Origin: Baylisascaris procyonis
Lineage: Eukaryota > Nematoda > Chromadorea > Rhabditida > Ascarididae
Length of the DNA stretch: 64,000 nt
Direction of reading: 5' to 3'
Assembly: GCA_037389465.1 (NCBI GenBank)
Contig: JAZARR010000032.1
Coordinates: 434,001-498,000 of the forward strand
Part shown: positions 1-13,684 of the stretch, one piece after another
Numbering within the stretch: the first letter of the stretch is position 1
How the letters are laid out: the number at the start of each line of letters is the position of its first letter
Position numbers and translations under genes: made by a program
The notes under the pieces: generated by a model
What the model saw: only the letters and a program-made list of their open reading frames with translations
Database searches by the model: none
What the model was told of the DNA's origin: nothing

Positions 1-598
1 TTTTTGTACAAGACTCTAGGTGGCTAAACGTACTTTGAGGTCAAAATTCTTCGTAAACAAAGTCTTAATGAAGGATGATTTATCCTTCCCCTCGGCTAAA
101 ACAGCAACATAAAAGTGCCCTTTTACATCAAAGGTATTTCAGCCGCCCCTTATTCGACATTTTCTCTTTTTCCTGGCTAAGCTATGGAGATTACTGAAAA
201 ATGTTATTTCGTTGTGTGGAAAAAGATAAATCAGGTAATTTTATATTGCTAACGAATTCCCTCATTTTAAAACTTTTTAGCTGAAAATCGTTCTTAAGCA
301 ATTCTTAGAGTGAATTAAGCGGCCATGGAAGTAAACTCTATTCGATATTGCAATCATAAAAAGTTTTATGCTTGATTCAATTGTTTCACTATTCAAAAGT
401 AACTGCTATTTTTATCAAAAATGAGAAAATAGATATCTAAAGAACAAATGTTTGTTGTCATTCAAATTTTCCATTTTTTTCCACATTTCCAAAATTTTGG
501 TTTCGAAAAATTTCCACAATAAATCACATCGATAAAAATTCTCAGTAAATACGACGAGTGTTTGCCTTCTAATCAAACAAAACAGAGTTATCACTTAC
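1..598. other. non-coding or intronic end of the window
   Basis: This is AT-rich sequence following the donor of the last visible cadherin exon. I checked the minus strand for a transmembrane exon in the required phase and found none. It is best read as the intron leading to the missing 3' exons. Confidence 0.5.
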
Positions 599-750
599 CA
601 ACTGACGCTGTTTTAAATCGTGATGAAAATACACCAATACTTTCACTGTGGTCATTCTCGATATTGACGTCATCAGTGATTCTATGCAATCTTAGCCATG
701 GTCGTAGTTTACCAGCTAATGTTGGTGTACTTTCAGCAGCAAATAGCCTA
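599..750 (-). CDS. cadherin exon 23: last exon visible
   Basis: One base, 50 codons and one base. They start RLFAAESTPTLAGKLRPWLR. The exon has a TTTTTGCAG acceptor and a strong TTG|GTAAGT donor and continues the phase from exon 22. It is hydrophilic and still extracellular in character. The remaining exons, including the transmembrane one, must lie left of the window or in the first 598 bases, where I found none. Confidence 0.85.
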
Positions 751-3700
751 CTGCAAAAAGTATCGTCATATAAGGGCTTATAGAAGTTAACTATTGAAGA
801 AAAGGGTGAGCAATCACATGGCTAACTTATATGAGGTCATTTCCAATTAGTCTACCTACACCTGAATAATGCCAGCATGATCGTTCGGATATAACAAGGA
901 CCATCTCGCCCTCTTCATTGAAAACGGTGGTAGTTTTACATTTATAAAGTAATAGTGAATCTTCTCTCATAAATCGCATTATTCAAATAACGTAAATAAT
1001 ATCGGGTGACAGTACATAAGTCGATGGCCGCAGTATTGCTACATAAACCTTGAATTAGCATCTTCTTTTGAATGACTATACTAGGTTATTGGCAAAGTTC
1101 TCCTTCTACCCATATCTGTTCGTTCTTCAACAATTTTTAGAAAATGCTTACGTTGATACTGCATTAACTAATGACACTTCTTCAGCAAAGTAACTTCCAT
1201 CATTCAACTTCTAATTAATTCATCAAAGATAATAGGTACTAAAATTGTTTGCTTTCCACTGTCTTCCAATAATTCAAATTGCTTACCTGAATTCAAGTCT
1301 TCGGCATATCCGTCGTGTAGCCGGATTAATCGCATACCAATAAACATCGTAACTTCTTTGCTCATTATTGTTTGTCGGTCGCTCCACTATTTTTTCTATG
1401 CTAAGCATCGAGCAAGAGCCAGTAAATTGTCTTAACGCATCGACAAGATCCTAAACTTTCACAACAATGTTAAAATCAGGTGTGACATTTGCGCATAAAG
1501 CATTAAACAATATAAATTTGCATGTATGCGTGCAAATATGCATGTTTGTAAGTGATATGTGCTTTCATAGGTGTTAAACGTCAGAAATTGTCAATAGGGT
1601 ACCATTAGCATTCACTCTGACCCATATTGTGCGTCTTCCCTTCGCGATCGTGTTATCATGAATATATAGAAAGTGACTCTGTATAACTGCACAAAAAAGT
1701 ACATTAATAATTTTAAAATATGCGTTTATAGATGAACAAAAAATATAGATCAGTAAGTGACCTTTTTTCGGGTGTGGATTTGTTGAAGTTGCACACCAGA
1801 AACGGTGGTGATGAAACGATGAACATCTCTGATAACATTGATAATCACATCAGCTTTAGAGCACAATATCTGGCCAGATAACGGCGAATCACATGCGCGA
1901 ACCTAAAGTTTTGCGTTATGCTCTCTGAACATTAAATAATGCCTCTAATATTTCAGTATATTAGAAGAGAGTATCCTAGAGCTTAAGGTTATGCAAAATA
2001 TTGGCAGTGAATTGAATAAACTTTCCTTGATACACCACGTTCAATTATAGTCACTTCAGACATTCTTCATTTTATGATTTGCATACACATTGCAGGTAAA
2101 CAACTTAATGAACATTATCGGAAAAAAGAAAATATTGGTAATAGCAGAAATACTATGAAAAATATTGAGGCCACTGGGAAAATATTGTAACTAAAGCAAA
2201 TCACCAATGAAAGCCCTAGGAATATCACAATCCTAGTTGGCCATCTATCCTTTGAAGGCAAGTCGATGAGCATCGAAAATGAAGAAACGATAAGATTAAA
2301 ATTATACCTTTATATCGAAGTATGCTTTGCGGTTAACGTTCTGAAGTTGCGCCATACTCATCTTTGTTTCGATCTCACCTGAGCGATGATCTATCGAAAA
2401 GAACTTCGAGTCAGATAATCCTTCATCTATTGAATATACAATTTCACTGTTGTTCCCGTTATCGGCATCTTCGGCCTTCAAAACCATTTCGCTTTATTTA
2501 CGACAATTCCATCATTATTCTATTTACTACTCTTACCGGATTCCATAAACAAATCCATAAAAGTGGAGTGATTAAGCATCTCCTTATATTGTGAGTTCAT
2601 GAACACAACAACGAAGCGAATAATATTGTTTCACTAGCACTGAGCTCAGGATGGTTCAAAAATGATCGGTTAGTAAAATGTGTAAAAACTGTAAAAATAT
2701 TTTTGTTAGTGATTTAACTGGAGAACCACCAGAAGACTGCTGCACATCCATTTTAGCTATAAGCGTTTTCTATTTTTAATATCTTCGATCCTTTTCACAT
2801 GATTTCGGTGCATCAGGTGTTCGCGATCGGTGTGTTCGCAGGCCTAATAGAGAAAAGCGCATCTTCAAATACGATCAGCATCACCTCATAAATATTTAGC
2901 AGAAACAATGAAAATACCTTGACATTAACAATATGAGTAAATGCAGGTGCATTTAATGCAATCGCAGCAAAATATATCGGAAGAGAGAGTTCATTATCGA
3001 ATACAAATTGCGGTACATTATCGTTCTCGTCGAGTACAGTGATACCAACAAGAGCAAAATCCTTTTGTTCACCGCTCTCCACCGTAACGTTCAACAAATA
3101 ATGCTCTATAGTTTCCCTATCAAGTTCCATCTGTGTTCGCAGCTCACAATTTCCATCTGCTCCAGTTGAGATACTGAACGCATCTGAAACAGAAGGAATG
3201 ATTTATGACATAGGAAATTCGATGTAAGCCTGACATCAAGTTGTTCAATCGATGAAAACCACAGAGATTTTTAATTTGTGATAACGAATACATGAAAATT
3301 AAGTCAAATTGCTTTTAGTGTTTTTCCTGACAAACATTCGATACGCAGCGGTGCAAGAAAAATAGTTTTATGCTCGATATTTGCGGTATCCTTGACGGGA
3401 TGGGCTACTGGCATATCGACGTTCGACTTGAAGTGGGCTTGTTCAAAGTGGGGAGGTATTCCCCAAGATGGATGTGCACTGATGGGCAACCCTCCCCTGC
3501 TTAAGCCTCACATCAGAAAAAGCCAATCTTAACATAATAATAATATTTTCTAGAAAATCAGCTAGGATAGGCTTCAGGAGAGTTGTAATTGAAAAGGAAG
3601 TTTGAAAGCTTTTCGACGAAAAATTCATTCCTCATATTCCCCAGAAGCTTTGCCTAGAACTCACAAGTAAAATTACAGTTATCGGCACTTTCAGGCTTTT

Positions 3701-6700
3701 AGAAGACAGCGCACAGATTCTTAATATTTGACCATTTTTCTCCTTTTCCGCAACAAATATTTCCGGCGATAGAAAAGTAGCCTCTATTGTATGGTTGAAT
3801 AAATAAATACTTGCTTGAATAAAGGAATTATACTACAGCATCAGGACCCGTGAGGATTGGTAAAAGTCAGCGAGATATCGCCTTCCAAAACTCGTTTTTA
3901 TGCCCTCTCAACCCATCTGAATGATATTATGAGGCGCTGCTTACTTACTAGAACTGTCCAATATAACCGTCAATGAAAGGATCGCCGCAAAGTCTTTCAG
4001 GCATAGGATTCCCGCTCGGAAAGTAGAACAATTTCTGGCATATAAGGTCAGAAACAATTTTTCACACGCTTTCTAAGGTCACGGATAATAGAAAAAACTT
4101 GTCAAGATGTCAACAGTACCTATCTGAGCGTAGGTAAACGGTGTGTGTGAGTAATTCACAAATAGACACTAATCAGGCATTTTAGCTCCTCCTACTTACT
4201 CTTCCCTGCATCCTATTTACTTTAAACAAAATTCAGAAAATACTAAACGATAACTTCTCCAATGATCCCGGCACATCCAAATTTGGATTTATTATTAGTG
4301 CATGCAAGAGATCACCTAGTAGTACACTCAGTTTATTACTGGCTAAAATTCTGTGTGCACTTCAGCAACATGCCCCTAAGCATATCTTCAGCCCATACCA
4401 ATTACCAGAGAACGCTGCACAGTTGCCCGTTCAAAAAACTTCGCGTAACATTTATGAATTCATATGCGAAAGTGGGGGATGATAATGCGAGTGAGGTCAG
4501 TCGATAATCTGCAAGAACACTTGCTGAAACACCTCTACTGAGGAAACCTCCCGACTTTGAACAAATTCGGTTTCAAAACCTATGTGAATATGCCAGTGAT
4601 CTATCATCGCAAGGAAAAGCGCACTTATCGTAGGGTGTTGATCCTCACAAATTTCAATGGGGCAATAAAGCGTGAGCATATTGCAAGAAATCTGCAGCAA
4701 CATCTTAGTGGCTCTAACCAACTTAAAAAACCGATGAACTAAATTTAGAGAGATGAAACTGGCCGGATAGGCTCCATTCAATATTTCGGGTGGATATTTA
4801 TCAGCATAAATTTTGTCATATAACTACCTCTATAATTTCCAGATATGATTGAACATGCAATGAAACGCGTATCGGCTGGCTTGTTCTTCACAGGCAATAT
4901 TTGAATAAGTTGAGGAGGTCGTGCTGCTTCCGAGGCGGTAGTACTGAAAATATCAAATCTTTCATTTGGGAGCTCTAGCTTTTGTTGACAAATATATTAG
5001 TGCTTATTTATGCAAAACCGTCATTTTTGAGAGTTTTGCGATGACATGTTAGACATTGACGGTCGGTTCGTTTCAGTGTGGAAAAATTCTAGCCTAATAT
5101 TTATAAGCATAAGTATATGCAAAATTTACAAGCACATTTTTGAGCATATATTGTTAGCATTTGCAACCGTAAACAAATTACCCGCCGCACTGCTTTGCGT
5201 CGTAGGTATTTCAGCTGCATTAGCGACCAATTTAATAGTCAACCTTCTTGAAGAACACCTCTTCAATGGCATTTCAATAAATTAGCAGGCTTTCGCTTAT
5301 AGAAAACCATTCCTCAATAGCAAAAATTTTTTAAATGTCACTGATGCACGTGGCTTGAGGTCCGTTTGCAAATAAAAACCTCACAATAAAACAACGGGCA
5401 TTAACTAAAAGCAGATCATTCAAGCATATCAAGTGAGCATTCGGACTTCTGAATCCATCTCCCTTCCACTTTCAGTCTCAAGAAGTAATGAAAGATTACG
5501 TATAGTTGCGCAGAGAGAATTGAAGGGCATCCTTAGATGGCGATGAAACAAAAGCTCCAGAAGTTTTTGTTGTTGAGAGTTGTTCGCCTTCATGTTCGAC
5601 ACCTACCATGACAATTGTTTCGCTTGCTTGTGTTGGTTTGCCCTCGTCGGCTGCTTCAATCGTCAGCTAAAAAGGAAATAATATTTTCCTAATCGATGAG
5701 GGCAGTTAACCTAATTTATAGCTGGCGCTTTCATGATTTAAGGCTCAACAACAAAACTAAACAACCACATACGAAATCCATACATAAATGCGTTATCTTC
5801 AGCTTGTATGCAACCAGAAATATTTGCATGACCTTTTCTACTACTGCACTATGATGATATTTGAGCCGTCTGAAAAGTGTGACAATCAGCAAAGGTTTCG
5901 CTGTGACCTCGGTCGCTTGCATTTGCAAAAGGTGTAAAAGGTTTACCTGAGACAAATTCGCCCCAGGCGTTGCTGTTTCAGACCTAATTTCGGTTTTCTC
6001 AGTTACTCAAAATCCAACTTACCATTATCTTCTCGTCTGTGTCCGCCAAGTCAAGGCTTTTCTTCACACTAATTTGACCATTTTCCGGATCAACACCGAA
6101 GTAGGTCTCGAAACCATTTGCGCTTATCAAACGGTAACGGATTCTATTGTTTGGTTCCTTAAATAAACAAATATTGGTTGTGTAAGAATATTAGGTCGGG
6201 TTTCCATTGGAACAATGGCCATTACGGCTCCGATGGTAGGTCTGAAACGCTAATTTTATAGGAAAGTTATTATTTGCACGCTTAGAGATCATCGTTATGT
6301 TTAACACTAAATCAATAATACTTAGTATGTATTAATGGAATTTGCACTTGTACATTGTTTTTTCATAGCATCGAAAATATTCAACTCATCAAAAATGGCC
6401 ATTATGTGAAAGCATTCGCATACGTTAATGCTACTGGAAGTTAAACATACTTCCTTAACATATCATCGGAAGTTAATCGAGAACAAAACAACGTCTCTCC
6501 ATTTTTTCGTTAATCTCCATTTTCATCAGGAATCTTATACGCTTGCTAATGAAATGTAATGTAAATATGCATTAGCGAAAAGTGAACTAACTTCTCTATC
6601 CTGGTCGAAAGCGGTCACTTGTCCAATGATGGTTCCAGGTATAACTGATGAATTAATCGTGAATGCATAACTGTTAAGTTCAAAGTTCGGAATCCAATCA

Positions 6701-9700
6701 TTAATATCCGATACTTTAACCGTAACGATAGCAACATGTGCAAACTCTGGTTCGATGCTTAGTTCTGATGCCTTAAAAATTTCATTTATAATAATGGTGA
6801 AAATGTTGCAAATTCATTCATTATATTCATAATTGTGGATTTAAACAACGCGCAAAGTGATAATTGTGCTATCACCCCTTTTGAGAGTTTTCTTTTTTTT
6901 TGACAGAATATCTCAGTAATAAAAAGCAATAAAAGTACTTTTATTATTGTAATTTGCTAGCTTTTCCTGATGTAGAAATTAAATATCTGATTAGGCTGCA
7001 CATTAATAAAGATAATGGATTTTTGACAGTCTCAGCGTATATTTCAATAAATTCCTTCATGCTCAAATTCGAAAAACCCCTCGATGAGGCATCTACTAAG
7101 GATGAGCATATCCCTATAAAACTTTTTTTTTAGCAAGATTGATATAGTTGAAACCTCGGCTGTTGTCACGTGTAACTCGTAAGATGGTTCAGCTTCTGCA
7201 TCAAGAGCTCCAACGAGATGAACTGCGCCTGTTTGACTGTTAACACTGAAAAAAAAATGTTCACATCTGATCATGACACGCAAAGAATAGGACAATATTG
7301 CGCACTTGCAATAATATTACCTCGAAACAAACTTTATTGACAGATTCAGGAAGTTCAATTTTGAAAATCTGGAGTCAAATTTCAGGTTTCCACAAAGTGA
7401 CCGTGGAAAAATTCCAAGATTACTTTTATGCATCGTTGCAATAAACCGACCGGTTAAGTTTCACTCGTTAAACGTTTCACTAATTTTCAACAATTGCTTA
7501 ATTTCTCTACGAATATATAACGCCTGAAGAGTTCTCAACTTTGGCGCAACATCGTAGCACTTATTTCTCATCACTGAAATTATCAAAAACGTCATGATCA
7601 TCCAATGAATGAGATTCTAAGAACCTTACAAGCTAATATAGGGATTCGACCATACCATCCAAAACACGGTCTGTGCTATTCAGCCAAGATATATTAAAAT
7701 GGGTAGAATGTTAGTGAACGTATAAAGTCAGAAACTAAATAAACTTAAAATATAAACATTGCAGAGATATGTTAAAGTTGAAAGAAACAACAACATATTT
7801 GGTTAATTACAGCAATCGAAATTTGAGTACTAAGTCGTCGATGGAGGAGCAAGAAACTTCAGCGAAAGAAGAATCCAAAATTTTGATCCAAAATTTACAA
7901 AACAGTGGTCCAAAATTTATTTAGGGATATCGTTGAACTTTATCATTAGATCCTTTTGATGAAAATTAGGCAAATCTGATTAAGTGACGAGGAAATTTGG
8001 AAACGTTCATCCATGTCGTAATTGGTACCTTCAACATTTCAGACAATGAGGCACCTCATCCGTGTCTCAGAAGCAGCTCCGAGAAATCCAACAATTTCAA
8101 GAATTATTTGCCAAACAATTAAACAATAAACACATTGTTTACTTACCTGAACAGTGATGGATCTCCAACGATAAGAACATAAGTTATAGTGCCTGGCATA
8201 TTGTCCGGATAATAGGCATGCAATTCGACGAGGTCGATGTCGGTTTCGTTTTCATCAACATCAACAATTATTTTCGATGGATCAAAAATAGGTGCCAATC
8301 GCGTTGTGATGGAGGGCGGCGACGTCGCAGTGGGAAGGAAAGGTACCTGAGCTGCGTTGGTGAATGGTACTACATCGATAACTTTTTGCGTTGCAGGGTG
8401 ATTAGTAATTGAACGTTCCGGTCCAACGAAAGGTGGTTGTGTTGACGAAGGTAGAGATATCACTGACATCGAAGCACCTTTTGATATTGGTGTAATTGTG
8501 AATAGTTCTGCAATAAACATCTCTGTTTTATATTATGGCGTTGGCGCCTAGGGAAAGAAGCCTGGTTATAAGTAGCGCGAACCACGGTCTGTATTATGAG
8601 GACAAATTTATGAACAGTGGTTTGAGGAAATCATATCTCCCAATATTTATTCAGGAGTTAGTTTTCACGTAAAAAACCGCTGACAACTCTAAACCGTTAT
8701 GAAAAATGCCGATACTAACCAGAGTGGAAGACTTATTGTTTAGTGGAAAACAAGAGTCCTCATAATGAATTGAGCGATAGTCAGCAGTAGGATAACCCAA
8801 GGTGGCTGCTCAATTCTAACAAAATAATAGCAAACGATATATTGGCAAGTGTGTGCAGGAAACGGTAAAGAAAGTGCGCAAAAAAAGAGCGCATACGGTG
8901 AAACAAAACGCTGAACGCATATCGCTGCCTTACTTACTGCAATGAAACGAGGGACCATATGTAAGGAACTATTAGTCATTTTGGATGCCTTTCTTCTTCA
9001 GGCACGAGAATGCGAAACTCGGGACCAAATTTTCCGACGAAGTTGAGCCAATTCGTTATTACTGATGGCTCGTTAGGCAGGAAAAACAGGACAGTGTTCG
9101 AGTTTCAGCACAAACGAGATCGAAGAAACGCGATAGGACTCGAAATGACACGACAATATCTTTGGTTTTCTCTCCTTTATCTAACCAGTTCATGCAATCA
9201 TCTTCGAAGTAGGCTTCGAAGGTCCTACTTCTGGTACCTTTAAAAAACGAATCCAACTCTGCCGGCAGCTGGATAAACACAAAATTTTTATCAAAGAAGC
9301 AATTAAAGAATCGACTGGACCTTCTATCGATGGTGTAAACGTAAACATTGTCCGTTGTTGCGTTGACATAAGCTCGTTTGGCATTTGTTTGAAAATTTCG
9401 AAGGCATCAGTAGTAATAGTAAGGGACTGTTGATCAATCGGATTCTGAAAGCAAGCCATATTCATTTATCAATGACAATTTTCTGAAAATGTTGAGAAAC
9501 ATGCCAAAAAAAAGACAGTATGATAGACTTTTGAATTCTCTCTTAAGCAACCTACATCAGAATCTACCAATAATAAAGCAAAACATTGAGAATATTAATC
9601 TCATATTCAACCCGAATTGTACATCTATAAAAATCTTCTTGCTATGAAAAATCGATAGGTGAGCAATATTTTGTTATACAAAATACTACTGAAAATTTAA

Positions 9701-12700
9701 AGATCCATATGAAATATAATCTACGAGATGTAAAGCAACGGTATACATGCGTTCACCGAATTCCGTAAGTCTATTTTCAATCGTTTCCACGTTGAAACTG
9801 CCCGATCGACTTAAGCGTTCAGGTTTGCTGCTTATGAGATTCTATGCAATGTGCTCATGTCCTCAGTTTTCATTTGGGTCAAGCGCTGAAACATACCACA
9901 GTGGTGGTTTCCTTCCTGCATTGGTGTTTAAACAAAAGAAATAAAAACAAAACATCTTATCATGAGAGTTCTGAGCAGAACGTTTAGCGATCAGAAGCAT
10001 AAGCGATCACGTGACGTCTTCGAAGGACTATTGTCCTTCTATTTGTCATCATCTTCAGATTCAACCACTAGACGAAGCCTCAAAAGTGCCCCGAAATACG
10101 TTGACAGTCAATGCTAGTAAAACAAAAATGACTTTTGTTTCATTGGTGTCCACCAACATTTCATCTGGGTACTTCAAAAATTCCTGGCTTTTACCAATTC
10201 CCTCCTCCTATTTTTAAAGCGCCAACAAATTTTAGCTTATGTAAATAAAACACTCGCTAACCTTTATCGATTTTTCCGTGTAGTCGATGCCATTGACCTT
10301 AATGATCGCATCTGCTCTTGATTCCAATGGAGGATCACCGTGATCGGAAGCGATGAAAACAATTCGATGCTCTCCAAAATGAGCACTGGTAACATTACCA
10401 TTAATTGTTACCAAGCCATCGTTGTTTACTGCGAAAAGCCTGCAATTATTTACTGCGATATTATTATGCATGAGACCGCCCGAATTACCTGAAGAACAAG
10501 CTCAACTTCACGAAGAGGCACTTCAAGTCCTCAAAGAAGCACTTCAAGCTATCAACTGGAAATTGGGAATACTATACCCACCATCTCTGCTGTTATAACC
10601 AAGGTAGTTCACGTATGCGACTGTTGTGGAAGTTTGCTACAGCGATGCATCTCAGAAAATAGGGCTAAAATTGTGTCTTCTTGGGGCATCTAACCTGTCC
10701 ATTGGCGGTAAGATATGTAGTTCGATTCGACCGTTGTCTTGTGAATCCGGATCACGCACCGTAATTCGTCCAACTATTATATCCGGCTTCAGCTCCTTCA
10801 TTTTACTCAAATCGGTTTGCAGACGAATCGGTTTCGGATCAACGAATTCCGGTGCATTGTCATTCACGTCCTGCAACAAATCACTCAGTAATGCTTTTGA
10901 AATAATTTAATTTTTATGTTTCGTAAGGGCTAACATTAAATTCTATGAAGTGACAATGCCTTGCTTAAAAGTTTACGGGAAATCAAATTCTTCTTTAGTA
11001 CTCGCTATTTTCATCAACAAGACCGAGTAAAGGATTCTGCAAATAGCAACTTTAGTCTAGGGGTGAGATATCCGTACTGCCCCAAAGCTGAGTGGAGTAG
11101 CATTGCTATAAAGTGCACCGTTTTTTCAGCATACGGCGCTATGAGTCCACTAAATCGATAAAAGATCAAATGCTCTTATCGGCAGTGAAATAAAAATTGG
11201 GACGATCATAGTGAAGAGGATTTCATAGTTCGATTTTGCTTCCAACTGATCAAAATCGGTAAGCTAATACGTCTTAGTGTTCAGTTAATTTTTTTTTTTT
11301 TATCTTCAATAACCACGAAGCCCAACTCTGAGTTACTCGACATCATTTATGCAAATATCTGAACCAACTTAACTGATAAGCATTTTTTATAAGTCAAAAT
11401 GAAATACAAAACATACTTTGAAAATATTACCTTAATTAAAAAAATAGAAATTCATCGAACGATATTCAAAGACGTTCAAGTAAATAAGGAGAACTGAGAC
11501 TAATAGTGTAGATCTGCGGTATAGAGGTACAACTACGGCAACTTAGAATATGAATAGTTTTTATTCACCTGACTAGATATAGTGGAAGGAAATATTGAAA
11601 AAAATAAGCTCAAGAATCGAGTCAGATGGATTGGCCTAAATGCGTTTTTGCATTCTGCTCATTTGACCAACCATTTCTGTAAGTAAAGAATTTAGACAAA
11701 AACGCCTAGCTGCACCCTCATATCGTTATTTATTCGATCGCTCATGTAAAAAAAAAAAAAAAGGAAAAGATTCACTTCATATGCTCTCAAAAATTTCCAT
11801 TATGGAACAATAGATAAAAATCATTTCTGAGCGTACTATGTCATATATTGTACGCGTACGCTTATTGACAGGTTCACTGCAGGAAAGGCTATAAATTGCA
11901 ACTTTACCATAGAAAGAAGTTTATGCGTTTGGAACACTAGAAAGTAGAGATACACCTTACTGAAACTATGTCGTTGTTTCTGAGCATTTGTAGAATAGAT
12001 CTGGCTGATTGATGCGTTTCTAAAGAGCACACATATCGTGCTAGCTTCTATGTCGTGCTTTCTATTTATTTTCGCAATTAGATAACACTAGCAGATGAAC
12101 AAAAAAAAAAAAAAACGGAGAGTGAAAGCAAATAAAGCGAAAAATATTGCTCAAATAAAGAATTAAATATTCTCTTTGAGTAGCACCTCAACTGAGCAAG
12201 ATTCTGCAAAGAAAATTCAATTATACAAGGAAAAGATGAACGAGAAATTTGAGATTACACTTGAAGAATGCATTGAATATTAGGAAAGTGATAGATAACA
12301 ACCAACCAAAACTGCAACTTGTACAACAGTCCAATATAGATGTTGTTGAGATGGCCATGATCTCGCTTCGATTTGTAAGTTATACATTTGTGTGGTTTCC
12401 CTATCGAATGTCGCTGCTGTCATAATCGTGCCTCTGAAATTCACTTGTACAGTAAATTCTATGTGAATGTATTCGATTTCCTATTGAAGAATAGACATGT
12501 GCTCTTGCAAACATAACGAGACCAGCTCTGAAAATACTGTAGAAGTAAGTTAACTAATATCGGAGATATAAACTTCCAGGAAATTTGAAAAAAAAAATTA
12601 AAATACATTACAGAGCAGCAAATTTAGTAATTCATTCGGTTACAAAACAATAAGAAAGATAAGAGGGCATTGATTTTATATTCAAAAGCTAAGTGATAGC

Positions 12701-13586
12701 TCTGCGCAATTCATTTTGGATTTTTTCAAATTGCTGAAAACCTAAAAAAAAATTTTACTTTATTCAGGACTGGTTTATAAAATTTGAGAACAATAAATAG
12801 CTTACAGAAAAGAGTGGAGTTTCACCACTCCTATAAACTGCACGAACACTAGGGTGGAACCTAGTGTATCGAAGCACAATAAGAAAGCGAGTAAAAGGAG
12901 AATGGCAACTGGGGGCGCCATGCTTTTATCAACTATCATCGCACTGCTGAACTCTTTTGCATATACTAGCCTCGATAATAACCACTATTACTAGTTTTTA
13001 GCTTTCTAGAAGGTTGCACTAATTACTGTTATTAATGAGTCAATTTGACGAATATATTTAAGCCCCACCTCCTTGAGGAATAAATCAGATAATTATTCTA
13101 CGTTTGATAAAAGTAAAGAAATTGCAACCTACGTCTTTTCGTCTAGTGAAAATTTTCCGGCGTCATTTCCTCCGGTTATAGTGAAGAAGACTCGTCCTTT
13201 TATTGCATCATCCTAAACAACACAAAAGACGAATATTATAACAAACAGAACTGAAAGTGAAATGTTTTGCATCGCTAAATTACCCATAAAATAGCAGCAA
13301 TTAGCTAGAAGATATATGCGAAATTCTCGTAGAGAATAAAAGGAAAGGTTGCTGCATAGCAAAAGATTAGTGAGCCTTCGTTCAATTAAAATGGGGCTGA
13401 TCGGAAATAAATTCCAGTAAAAGCTGAAAGCATCAAGTGTTTAGTTTCAAGGTACAATGCCAAACGTGGTTTATTTAGACGGAATGGAGCAAGTTGAAAC
13501 GACATGGCTACTGCCATCATTTCTTTTGTAGTTCTAACACATGTTCGGTGATAAAATGAAAGTCATTAAGCCAAAACCATTAGGGA

Positions 13587-13684
<98 letters not shown>

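Larger units (their letters stand above)
3184..4827. other. cadherin intron 18 with an inverted repeat pair
   Basis: A 1.6 kb intron between EC7 exons. It carries two diverged copies of one dispersed element in opposite orientation, listed separately. Apart from these I see only AT-rich intronic DNA. Confidence 0.7.

Noticed and set aside
850..980. Coding-like stretch with VFNEEGEMVLVISERS as an extra cadherin exon
   Set aside because: Its outgoing phase (1) does not match exon 23, which needs phase 2. It could only be an alternative terminal exon, for which there is no evidence.
9059..9237. Continuation of exon 12 past its donor to a stop codon
   Set aside because: The frame stays open after AAAG|GTACCA, but the phase matches exon 13 exactly and exon 13 has a clear acceptor, so the extension is read-through into the intron.
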